DNA from: Streptomyces stelliscabiei
Lineage (GTDB): Bacteria; Actinomycetota; Actinomycetes; Streptomycetales; Streptomycetaceae
Reading direction: 5' to 3'
Assembly: GCF_014873495.1 (NCBI RefSeq)
Contig: NZ_JADBGF010000001.1
Coordinates: forward strand, 8,680,001-8,744,000
Length of the DNA: 64,000 nt
This document shows, piece by piece, positions 44,972 through 54,614 of this stretch (position 1 is its first letter; every line of letters starts with the position of its first letter). Made by a program: the position numbers and the translations under genes. A model generated the notes under the pieces. The model was not told the DNA's origin. It was given only the letters and a program-made list of their open reading frames with translations, and searched no databases.

Positions 44972-47212
44972 ATGAGCAATCCCACGCACCTCAAGCCCGT
45001 AACGGCCGCCTCAACACCCGACGATTCGCCTGCGTTCGTCCGCTCGCTGCCTGCCTGGGCTGCACCGGCCGCACTCGGAGCGATCCTCGTGCTCGCGGCC
45101 GTCCTGTACGGCTGGTCACTGGGCTCTCTGGAATGGGCCAACAGCTATTACTCCGCGGCCGTGAAATCGATGGGGAAGGGCTGGACCAACTTCCTCTTCG
45201 GCTCGTACGACCCGGCCGGGGTGGTCACGGTCGACAAACCGCCGGCCGCGCTGTGGCCGCAGGTGATCAGCAGCAAGATCTTCGGGCTGCACGGCTGGGC
45301 GCTGGTGCTGCCGCAGATGATCGAGGGCGTGGCCGCGGTCCTCGTCCTGCACCGCACCGTGCGGCGCTGGGCGGGGGAGGGGGCGGCGCTGGTCGCCGCT
45401 CTGGTGCTCACTCTCACGCCCATCACCGTGGCCATCAACCGGGACAACAACCCCGACACGCTGCTCGTCCTGCTGCTGGTGTCCGCGGCGTACGCGCTCA
45501 CCCGCGCGTTGCAGGCCGAGGGCAGGACCGAGACCTGGTGGCTGTGTGCGAGCGGCTTCCTGATCGGGTGCGGATTCCTCACCAAAATGCTCGCCGCCTG
45601 GATGGTCATTCCCGCGTTCACTCTCGCCTGGCTCGTGGGAGGAAGCGGCCCCTGGATACCGCGAGTGCGGCGTCTGCTGGGCGCGGGGGCCATCCTGGCG
45701 GCGTCCTCCTTGTGGTGGGTCGCCATGGTCGCCCTGTGGCCGGGCGACCGCCCCTACATCGGCGGCAGCAAGGACGGCTCGGCCTGGGATCTCGTCATCG
45801 GCTACAACGGGCTGGGCCGGGTCTTCGGCTCGAGCGACGGGTCGTCCCAGACCATGGGCGGGTTCGGCGGCGGGTTCGGTGGCGCGTCCGGCCTGGGCCG
45901 GTTGTTCAACGCGCAGGTGGGCGGCCAGATCAGCTGGCTGCTGCCGGTCAGCGCACTGGCCTTGACCGTCGCCCTGGCCGGCGTGGTGATGCGCCGACGC
46001 GGCACGCTGTCCGCCGACGCCCTGCTGCCGGCCTCCGGCTGGCTGCTGTGGGGAACCTGGCTGGTGGTCTGCGCGGCCGTGTACTCGACACAGAAGGGCA
46101 TCTTCCACCCCTACTACACCACCCAACTCGCTCCGGCGATCGCCGCCCTGTGCGGCGGACTGACCGCCACCCTGGTCCGTGTCCACCGTGCCGGCGTGCG
46201 CTGGGCGCCCCTGGTGGGCGTGGCCGCGGTCGTGGTCAGCGCGGTCTGGGCCGTGGCAGTGGTCCGCCGCGACTCCGACTGGAACGGCTGGCTGGTATGG
46301 CCGGTCCTGCTGCTCGGCTGCGCCGCGGTCGTCCTGCTGCTCCTCGCGCGGCGGCGCGGCCGGCTGCTGACGGTCGCCGTGGGTGCCGCCGTCGCGTCGG
46401 TCCTGGTGGCCCCGGGAGCGTGGGCGGTCAGCGTACCGGGCTCGACATCCGCGATGGGCGGCTCCAACCCGACGGCCGGTCCGATGACGTTCGGCGGGGG
46501 CGGCCGGATGCCCCGGCAGAGCGGGAACGACGGCGACCTTCCGTCGTCGGGGATGCCGTCGGGCTTCCCTGGTGGTGACGCCCCTTCGGGACAGTCCGGC
46601 CAGCCCTCCTCCGGCGATGTTCCTTCGGGAATGCCGTCAGGCATGCCGTCCGGTATGCCCACAGGGGGAGCGAACGGCATGCCCGGCATGTCCGGAGGCT
46701 CGACTTCGGGAGACAGCGGCATGCCGTCGTTCCCCGGCGGCGGTTCCGGGAAGGCCCCCAGCGGACGCGGTGGCTTCGGGGGCGGGGAACTCACCAGCGA
46801 GCAGCGCAAGATCCTCGACTACGCCGTGGAGCACGCACCCCAGGCCCGCATCAAGCTCGCCGTCGAAGGCGGTGCCATGGCGGCCAGCTCCTTCATCCTG
46901 GGCTCCGACGAGACCGTCATCGGCATGGGCGGTTTCACCAGCGGCGACAACGCGCCGTCGGTGGACGAGTTGAAGGAGTGGACGAAGAGCGGGGAACTAC
47001 GCTATGTCCTGGGCTCCGACAGGAACAGCGGCGGCAGGCCGGGCATGACCGGGTCGGCTAACTACAGCAAGCAGCGTTCCGACTGGATCGCCGACAACTG
47101 CACCAAGGTTCCGGCATCGGCGTACGGCGGCACGTCGTCGAAGGAGAGCAGCGGTAGCGCGATGGGCTTCGGAGCAGGAGCCGACGTGCTCTACGACTGC
47201 GCCGCCAAATAG
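44972..47212 (+). CDS. PMT/ArnT-type membrane glycosyltransferase with an MPSG-rich segment
   Basis: 746 aa. About 11-12 helices in the first 480 residues. The extracytoplasmic Asp/Glu loop (SLEWANSYYSAAVKSMGKGW, then DPAGVVTVDKPPAALW) and INRDNNPDTLL are typical of GT39/GT83 enzymes that take a sugar from a polyprenyl phosphate and place it on a protein or polymer outside the cell. A low-complexity stretch (about 495-610) rich in Gly, Ser, Pro and Met follows, with [17 protein letters not shown] soluble C-terminal domain (about 615-746, ILDYAVEHAPQARIKLAVEG) ends the protein. ATG 44972 is preferred; a TTG overlapping the GT2 stop is the alternative. Confidence 0.87.
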   Translation: MSNPTHLKPVTAASTPDDSPAFVRSLPAWAAPAALGAILVLAAVLYGWSLGSLEWANSYYSAAVKSMGKGWTNFLFGSYDPAGVVTVDKPPAALWPQVISSKIFGLHGWALVLPQMIEGVAAVLVLHRTVRRWAGEGAALVAALVLTLTPITVAINRDNNPDTLLVLLLVSAAYALTRALQAEGRTETWWLCASGFLIGCGFLTKMLAAWMVIPAFTLAWLVGGSGPWIPRVRRLLGAGAILAASSLWWVAMVALWPGDRPYIGGSKDGSAWDLVIGYNGLGRVFGSSDGSSQTMGGFGGGFGGASGLGRLFNAQVGGQISWLLPVSALALTVALAGVVMRRRGTLSADALLPASGWLLWGTWLVVCAAVYSTQKGIFHPYYTTQLAPAIAALCGGLTATLVRVHRAGVRWAPLVGVAAVVVSAVWAVAVVRRDSDWNGWLVWPVLLLGCAAVVLLLLARRRGRLLTVAVGAAVASVLVAPGAWAVSVPGSTSAMGGSNPTAGPMTFGGGGRMPRQSGNDGDLPSSGMPSGFPGGDAPSGQSGQPSSGDVPSGMPSGMPSGMPTGGANGMPGMSGGSTSGDSGMPSFPGGGSGKAPSGRGGFGGGELTSEQRKILDYAVEHAPQARIKLAVEGGAMAASSFILGSDETVIGMGGFTSGDNAPSVDELKEWTKSGELRYVLGSDRNSGGRPGMTGSANYSKQRSDWIADNCTKVPASAYGGTSSKESSGSAMGFGAGADVLYDCAAK
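46552..46700 (+). repeat. In-frame MPSG-type repeat in the glycosyltransferase
   Basis: Coding low-complexity tract with MPSG units (three consecutive) and looser GMPG and GDAPSG variants. The same motif family fills the CotH-like protein at 39804-39935. Confidence 0.75.
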
Positions 47213-47263
47213 GCGACGCCGGAGCAACGGGGACCACCCGGGAGAACGGACCAGCATCACGTC

Positions 47264-48007
47264 ATGACCGAGCAGTCCGCAACGACTCGTCCTCGACATC
47301 GGCTTCTCGTGGTCGAGGACGAGCCCAGCATCCGCACCCTGCTGGAGGCGACGCTCCGCCTGACCGGGTACGAGGTGAGCAGCACCGACACCGGACAGTC
47401 CGCCCTCGTCGAGGTCGAACGCCTGCGACCGCACCTGGTGCTGCTCGACGTGATGCTGCCGGACCTGGACGGCTTCGAGGTGACCCGCAGGCTGCGGGCG
47501 GCGGGTGACGAGTGTCCGATCCTGTTCCTGACCGCCCGCACCGGCACCGACGACCGCATCCAGGGCCTGAGCGTCGGCGGGGACGACTACGTCTCCAAAC
47601 CGTTCAGCATCGAGGAGGTGCTGCTGCGCATCGAGGCCATCCTGCGCCGCACGGCACCGGTGGACGCGGCACTGCCACCACCGAGCGTCCTGCGCTACGC
47701 CGACCTCGAACTCGACGAGGGCGCTCACGAGGTGCACCGCGCGGGACAGTACATCGCCCTGTCCCCGACCGAGTTCAAGCTCCTGGCCTACCTCCTGTCC
47801 AACGCCGGCCAGGTGGTGAGCAAGGTCCAGATCCTCGACCACGTCTGGAGCTACGACTTCGCCGGTGACGCCAGGATCATCGAGACGTACGTCCGCTACC
47901 TGCGCAGGAAGATCGACTGCTTCGAGCCGCCGCTCATCCAGACCGTGCGCGGCGTCGGCTACTGCCTGCGGCTGCCCCGCGAGCACGAGGGGATGCCGGA
48001 GGAGTGA
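47264..48007 (+). CDS. OmpR-family response regulator (pair 2)
   Basis: 247 aa: receiver about 9-120 (VVEDEPSIR, LVLLDVMLPD, YVSKPF) and winged helix about 145-238 (LSPTEFKLLAYLLSNAGQVV, RYLRRKIDCFEPPLIQT, VRGVGYCLR). Close paralogue of the regulator at 40331-41077; the same GTGA overlap joins it to its kinase. It lies 51 nt after the glycosyltransferase stop and may be on the same transcript, so it probably feeds back on these envelope genes. The ribosome site is weak. Confidence 0.92.
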   Translation: MTEQSATTRPRHRLLVVEDEPSIRTLLEATLRLTGYEVSSTDTGQSALVEVERLRPHLVLLDVMLPDLDGFEVTRRLRAAGDECPILFLTARTGTDDRIQGLSVGGDDYVSKPFSIEEVLLRIEAILRRTAPVDAALPPPSVLRYADLELDEGAHEVHRAGQYIALSPTEFKLLAYLLSNAGQVVSKVQILDHVWSYDFAGDARIIETYVRYLRRKIDCFEPPLIQTVRGVGYCLRLPREHEGMPEE

Positions 48008-49539
48008 TCCCCCGCCTGCCCCGGCCGCCCGGCTCACTGCGACGACGACTGATCCTCGGTGTCACTGTCCTTGCCACGGCGGCGGTCCTGATCTCCCAGG
48101 CCATCGGCTACGTGGTGCTCCGCTCCTGGCTGCTCGATCGCGTCGACCAGCAGCTGGTGGAGTTCCACCCCCCGGCCCCGGCCTTCTACGACGCCCTCCG
48201 TGGCGCTTTCCCCGCGCCGGCCGAGCGCCCGGACGTACTGCCGTCGGATTTCCACGTCTACTTCTACGACTCCTCCGGGCATCGCCTGAACAACTCCCTC
48301 GGCACGGAGGCAAAGCCGGGGCCTCGGCTGGCCGATCAGGCGCAGGACCTCGGCTTGCGGGACGGGCACCCGGAAACCGTGTCCGCCGTCAGCGGTGACG
48401 GCCGCTGGCGGGTGTTGGTCAATCCCGGCCCGGACGGCATGAGCGCGGTGGTCGCCCTGCCGCTCGACACCGTCGACGGCGCCACCTCGAAGCTGTTGTG
48501 GCTGAACGCCGTGCTGCTCGCTGTCACGATCGCCGGCCTGCTCGCCCTGGGCCGGTGGGTGGTCAGGCTGGGGCTGCTGCCACTGACCAGGACGGAACGT
48601 ACTGCCCAGGACATCACCGCGGGCCGGCTCGACCTGCGGCTGCCGGACACCGACCCGCGCACCGAGATCGGACGGCTCGGCCGGGTGCTGAACTCCATGC
48701 TCGACAAACTGCAGACCGCCCTGCTGGCCCGAGAGGCTTCCGAGGCACGGTTGCGCCGGTTCGTCGCGGACGCCGGGCACGAACTGCGCACTCCGCTCAC
48801 CGCCATCCAGGGCTACGCCCAGCTCGCGCTGCGTCCGGAGCGGCGCCCGGAGCGTGAGCTGCGGGAGGCCAACCGGTTCATCGCGCAGAACGCGGAGCGC
48901 ATGAGCCTGCTCGTCGACGACCTCCAACTGCTCGCCACCCTGGACCGCGAACCCTCCTACCGCAAAGAACGGGTCGACCTGCTCTCGCTCGCGGCGGACG
49001 CGGTGAGCGCGGCCGCCGTCCACAGTCAGTCCCATCCCGTCGACCTCGGCCCGTTGCCCACTCCGGCAGATCCGGGCGGCACCGAGGAACTCGACGTGGC
49101 CGAGACCGTAGGCGACCCGCGCCGACTGGGCCAGATCCTGGAGAACCTGCTGTCCAACGCCCGCGTCCACACGCCGCCGGGCACCCGGGTCCACGTACGG
49201 GTGGGCACGACAGAGACCGGACCCGGAACGGGCGGCACCGACCGGCCGGGACGCACCTCCGCCTCGCCGCCGCTCCCGGAGCGCCTCCCGGTCAGCGTGA
49301 TCGAGGTGGCGGACGAAGGACCGGGCCTCGCCCCCGTCGACGCCGAGCACGTCTTCGAGCGCTTCTACCGGGCCGACCCCGCCCGTTCCCGCAGCCACGG
49401 CGGGAGCGGCCTCGGTCTCGCCATCGCCGCGGCCATCGCCCAGGGCCACGGCGGCCGTCTCGAACTCGATACCGTCCCGGGCGAGGGCTGCACTTTTCGC
49501 CTGCTCCTCCCCGCAGCCGACTTCGGGCAGGGCCGTTGA
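48004..49539 (+). CDS. Sensor histidine kinase (pair 2)
   Basis: 511 aa, with the same architecture as kinase 1: helices at about 13-38 and 165-190 around an extracytoplasmic sensor, HAMP, FVADAGHELRTPLTAIQGYA (His about 260), N box NLLSNARVHTP, G1 DEGPGL and G2 GSGLGLAIA. The same kind of Gly/Thr/Arg-rich insert separates N and G1 boxes. The sensor regions (FHVYFYDSSGHRLNN here, YRVYFYDRGGHRIAM in kinase 1) are similar, so both may see related envelope signals. GTG 48004 overlaps the regulator stop. Confidence 0.92.
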   Translation: MIPRLPRPPGSLRRRLILGVTVLATAAVLISQAIGYVVLRSWLLDRVDQQLVEFHPPAPAFYDALRGAFPAPAERPDVLPSDFHVYFYDSSGHRLNNSLGTEAKPGPRLADQAQDLGLRDGHPETVSAVSGDGRWRVLVNPGPDGMSAVVALPLDTVDGATSKLLWLNAVLLAVTIAGLLALGRWVVRLGLLPLTRTERTAQDITAGRLDLRLPDTDPRTEIGRLGRVLNSMLDKLQTALLAREASEARLRRFVADAGHELRTPLTAIQGYAQLALRPERRPERELREANRFIAQNAERMSLLVDDLQLLATLDREPSYRKERVDLLSLAADAVSAAAVHSQSHPVDLGPLPTPADPGGTEELDVAETVGDPRRLGQILENLLSNARVHTPPGTRVHVRVGTTETGPGTGGTDRPGRTSASPPLPERLPVSVIEVADEGPGLAPVDAEHVFERFYRADPARSRSHGGSGLGLAIAAAIAQGHGGRLELDTVPGEGCTFRLLLPAADFGQGR

Positions 49540-50107
49540 TGAGTCGGTGCCTTCGGGTGCCAGAGGTGATGCGCGGTGCTCGCGCCGGTGCGGGCGTCCG
49601 ACGTTCCGACAGACCGTCGGCCACGCCGCGTCATGGCTGCGCCGAGGGTTGTCAGGCGCCGGCGGCGGGCGGCTCCGGGGCGGTCCGCCGTCGGCTGGGC
49701 TCCTGCCGCCGGGGCTGGTGCAGAGCTCTCGTCCTTGGCCGCGGCCTGATCGACGCGCGGGTAGCGCGGCAGCAGGAAGATCAGCAGGAGAGCGCGTTGA
49801 AACGATCCCCAGGGGTCGCGGGCGCGTCGACTGCCGCAGCAAGCACAGTAGCCCCTGCGTTGCAGGGCTCTGGAAACAGCACCAACTCGGCCGAGACAGG
49901 ACCAAACGCTCAGTAAGTGCCGGCGAATGGACGGGAGCGACCAGGGCCCTTCTTCTTGGGCCCATCCAGACCACAGGTATTTCACGGTGATCGCGCCGTC
50001 GTCCCACTGGATGGCGACCGCTACAGGAAGCTCCGGCCAACGGGCCCTGGTCGAACTCAGCGACGCCTCTTCAACGGTGCGCCGGGCGGTCACTCCGCTC
50101 TGCAGCT
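49540..50107. other. Gene-poor stretch between kinase 2 and the DHA2 transporter
   Basis: No confident gene. A minus-strand frame begins at 50111 with an ATGA overlap of the transporter stop and reads KLQSGVTARRTVEEASLSST, PELPVAVAIQWDDGAITVKY in its first 60 codons. It then becomes Arg/Ser/Pro-rich and runs antisense into the kinase gene. It may be a remnant coding segment of the transporter operon but is not supported as a protein. Confidence 0.35.
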
Positions 50108-51760
<1,653 letters not shown>

Positions 51761-52375
51761 TCAGTCGGCCGACAGGGCGTGCAGGAGATCCAAGGCGCGT
51801 TCCACGTACGGAATCGGAGAGTCGTCCGTGGCGCTTCCCGGTACTGCACGCGCCCAGCGCTCCAGACCGCTGCGCACCGCGGTCAGCGCGACGGCGGCGA
51901 TCAGGCTCGGCACCTCGTCGTCCGGCCGCTGCCCCATCCGTTGGGCGACCACGTCGGCGATGGACCGCTGAAAGCCGTCGATACGTGCCAACATCGCGGC
52001 CAGTACGGGGGGATGGCTGTCCGCCAGCGCGAACACGTCGTGCATCAGCGCCCGCTCGGGCGGGTTGTCGGTCATCTCCCGCACGAGCAGTTGGGTCACA
52101 TCCGCGAGCACGGTCCGGGGAGATGCGACGCCGGCCGCGACAAACTCCGCGGCCAGGGCCGGGGGCACCTCCTTCGGCCCCAGCAGCAGGGCCTCCTCCT
52201 TGTTAGGGAAGTAGTTGAAGAAGGTGCGGGGTGAGACCCCGGCCTCCGCGCTGATCATGTCGACCGTGACCTTGCCGAAGCCGTGTTTCCGGGCAAGCCG
52301 CAAGGCGGCTGTGTGGATTTCACGCCGTGTCTCGCGGCGCCGTCGGTCGCGCAGACCTTCACCTGGGGATGCCAT
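51761..52375 (-). CDS. TetR-family repressor of the exporter operon
   Basis: 204 aa. N-terminal HTH at about 12-58 (EIHTAALRLARKHGFGKVTV, AEAGVSPRTFFNYFPNKEEA) and a ligand-binding helical domain (about 75-200). It precedes the DHA2 exporter, and two palindromes directly upstream of its start are ideal operators. It probably represses both genes until a drug or metabolite binds. Start ATG 52375; an in-frame extension to 52432 would cross the operators and is unlikely. Confidence 0.9.
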   Translation of the reverse strand: MASPGEGLRDRRRRETRREIHTAALRLARKHGFGKVTVDMISAEAGVSPRTFFNYFPNKEEALLLGPKEVPPALAAEFVAAGVASPRTVLADVTQLLVREMTDNPPERALMHDVFALADSHPPVLAAMLARIDGFQRSIADVVAQRMGQRPDDEVPSLIAAVALTAVRSGLERWARAVPGSATDDSPIPYVERALDLLHALSAD

Positions 52376-52385
52376 GCCGCAATTC

Positions 52386-52418
52386 TTGCATATTCTGCAA
52401 ACTTTGCGGACTACGCAA
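52386..52418. promoter_or_regulatory. Twin TetR operator palindromes
   Basis: TTGCA-TATTC-TGCAA (52386-52400) and TTGCG-GACTA-CGCAA (52404-52418) share the pattern TTGCR-N5-YGCAA, with centres 18 bp apart, 11-43 bp upstream of the TetR start and about 112 bp upstream of the divergent kinase gene. Two dimers could bind on nearly the same face. The local AT content suggests it overlaps the promoter. Confidence 0.8.
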
Positions 52419-52529
52419 GATGTGAAGCTCATGACTCGCCCGGGCTGCCAGGCATACCGCCACCGCAGTAGAGACGGATGCCGCAGCTGGGTGACGAGCC
52501 GCCGTCGTGGCGCTGCCTACGCTGTTCAT

Positions 52530-53747
52530 ATGCGAACGATCGGCCAACTTGGCCGCGCGGCGGTCCGAAACCGACCAGGAGAGGCGCGCCTCGTCGGCTA
52601 CGTGGCCATGGCATCTTTGGTGACCGCGTGCGGCGATCCCAACCGCTTTCCCCAGTGGCCCAGCCTGCTGGACATTGCATTCGCCTGTCTGGCGAGCATC
52701 GCGTTGCCGGCCCGAGGTCGCAGTGCGCTCGGCGTGCTTGTGACGGTCTCCGGGTTGTCCGTGGCCTACCAGGCCTGTGGGGGCCCGTTCTTTCCCGCGC
52801 TGCCGCCGCTCATGGTCGCCCTGTACACGGTCGCGCTGCACTCCGGTCGGCGTCAGGCATGGACCGCTGCTGCCCTCACGGTGACCGCCATGGCCCTGGC
52901 GGCCGCGTTCTTCCAGCCAGGCCCGTTGCTGGGGCCACAGCGCGTGGGAGCCGTCGCGTGGATGGGGCTGGCCACAGTCGTCGGCGACTCGGTCCGTAAC
53001 CGCCGCGCCTACGTCCGGGCCCTTGAGGAAAGGGCAGAACGAGCCGAACGGACGCGCGAGGAGGAGGCCGCCCGCCGCGTGGCCGGTGAACGAATGCGGA
53101 TCGCCAGGGAACTTCACGACGTCGTCGCGCACGAACTCACGCTGATCAACGCCCAGGCTGGGATCGGCGTCCATGTCGGAAGGAACGATCCGGTTCAGAT
53201 GGCCGAGCTCCTTGAGGCCATCAGGGACGGTTCGAAGGGCGCGCTCGGCGAGCTGCGTTCCATCGTGGGACTCCTGAGCCAACCCGGGGACGCGGTGGCG
53301 CCACGCGAACCGAGCCCAGGACTCGTTCGGCTGGAGGATCTCGTGATCTCTTTCGACCGAGCCGGCCTGCGCGTGGACGTGGACCGTGACGGACCGGAAC
53401 GGGCGACACCGTCTGCGGTGGATGTGGCGGCCTATCGGATCGTGCAGGAAGCGCTGACCAACGTGCGCAAGCACGCGGGCGTGGACGCTGCCGGGGTACG
53501 GCTGCGCTACAGCCACGACGTGCTGCACGTCACCGTGGAGAACGACGGTGACCCTCTACGGCCCCAGAGCGAAGGCGACAGCACGGGTCGCGGCCTGATC
53601 AGCATGCGCGAGCGAGCCGCCGCAGTGGGGGGAAGCACGGTGATCGGCCCACGCCCCGGCGGCGGATTCGTCGTGGAGGCATGGTTGCCGTTGAGCAGCG
53701 CGCAGAGCACGGAACGTGAACGAGTGAGGAACGAGGGCGCCCGATGA
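52530..53747 (+). CDS. NarL-type sensor histidine kinase
   Basis: 405 aa. Four to five N-terminal helices (about 20-150) without a large external loop, then HisKA_3 with ARELHDVVAHELTLINAQAG (His about 197) and an HATPase domain (about 290-395; EALTNVRKHA, GRGLISMRERAAAVGG). This is the membrane-embedded type that senses the membrane or a lipophilic compound. ATG 52530 is divergent from the TetR gene across the twin operators. It overlaps its regulator by 4 bp (ATGA). Together with the RND gene after the regulator it resembles an envelope-stress or drug-response unit. Confidence 0.88.
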   Translation: MRTIGQLGRAAVRNRPGEARLVGYVAMASLVTACGDPNRFPQWPSLLDIAFACLASIALPARGRSALGVLVTVSGLSVAYQACGGPFFPALPPLMVALYTVALHSGRRQAWTAAALTVTAMALAAAFFQPGPLLGPQRVGAVAWMGLATVVGDSVRNRRAYVRALEERAERAERTREEEAARRVAGERMRIARELHDVVAHELTLINAQAGIGVHVGRNDPVQMAELLEAIRDGSKGALGELRSIVGLLSQPGDAVAPREPSPGLVRLEDLVISFDRAGLRVDVDRDGPERATPSAVDVAAYRIVQEALTNVRKHAGVDAAGVRLRYSHDVLHVTVENDGDPLRPQSEGDSTGRGLISMRERAAAVGGSTVIGPRPGGGFVVEAWLPLSSAQSTERERVRNEGAR

Positions 53748-54418
53748 CGATCCGGGTCCTGCTGGCGGACGATCAGGCGCTGCTGCGCGGCATGCTCAGA
53801 CGGCTTGTCGACAACACTCCGGGCATGGAGGTGGCCGGCGAGGCAGCGGACGGTGCCGAGGCGGTCGAGCTCGTACGGGCTCAGGGCGCGGACGTGGTCC
53901 TCATGGACATCCGGATGCCCGGAACCGACGGCATCGAAGCCACTCGGACCATCACAGCTGATCCCGCCCTCGGCGAAGTGAAGGTGCTGGTCCTGACCAC
54001 GTTCGAGATCGACGAGTACGTTGCGGAGGCGGTCCGGGCGGGAGCGAGGGGTTTCATCGGCAAGGGCGCCGACCCGGAGGACCTGCTGGCGGCGATCGAG
54101 ACCGTCGCGGCCGGCGAGCCCATGCTGTCAGCAGCGGCAACGGCCGCCCTCATGGGCCGTTTCCAGGCTCACGCCCCGCGCAACTGGGCGAAGGAGACTG
54201 AGCGCTTGGCGGAACTCACGCCACGAGAGCGCGAGATGTTGGTCCTGGTGGCGAGCGGCCTGACCAATGACGACATCTCCGAGCGACTGCAGTTGAGCCG
54301 ACACACCGTCAAGACGCATGTCAACCGGGCCATGACCAAGATCGGTGTCAGTGAGCGGGCGCAGCTTGTGACGATCGCCTACGAGAGCGGATTGGTGCAG
54401 CCGGGCGACATGCTCTGA
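53744..54418 (+). CDS. NarL/LuxR-family response regulator
   Basis: 224 aa. The receiver (about 3-120) has LLADDQALLR, phospho-Asp in DVVLMDIRMPG, and K of FIGKGADPEDL; the C-terminal LuxR HTH (about 155-215) is LTPREREMLVLVASGLTNDD, then ISERLQLSRHTVKTHVNRAM. ATG 53744 overlaps the kinase stop. A hairpin follows its stop directly, then the RND exporter gene, the likely target. Confidence 0.92.
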   Translation: MTIRVLLADDQALLRGMLRRLVDNTPGMEVAGEAADGAEAVELVRAQGADVVLMDIRMPGTDGIEATRTITADPALGEVKVLVLTTFEIDEYVAEAVRAGARGFIGKGADPEDLLAAIETVAAGEPMLSAAATAALMGRFQAHAPRNWAKETERLAELTPREREMLVLVASGLTNDDISERLQLSRHTVKTHVNRAMTKIGVSERAQLVTIAYESGLVQPGDML

Positions 54419-54445
54419 TACCGCGTCCGGCCCCCGAACGCGGTA
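54419..54445 (+). terminator. Hairpin after the response regulator
   Basis: TACCGCGT / ACGCGGTA, perfect 8-bp stem and 11-nt loop, starting on the base after the TGA. It would end the two-component transcript, or attenuate read-through into the RND gene. Confidence 0.6.
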
Positions 54446-54614
54446 GGCGGCTGTATGCATAACGCGCCCGCGGTAGGCGCAAAGCACCGCGGGTGGCTGA
54501 CGACCGGGCGACCGGACGCGAGAGAGGCTGGGGCAGGTCGCCGGAGGCCAGGCGAATTCGGCCATGAGGCGACTCGCACGACTCCGTCCATTCCCAGAAA
54601 TGAGACCTGTCTCG

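Noticed and set aside
48034-50040. Long minus-strand open frame opposite kinase 2
   Set aside because: Shadow frame; the plus-strand kinase has all family motifs.
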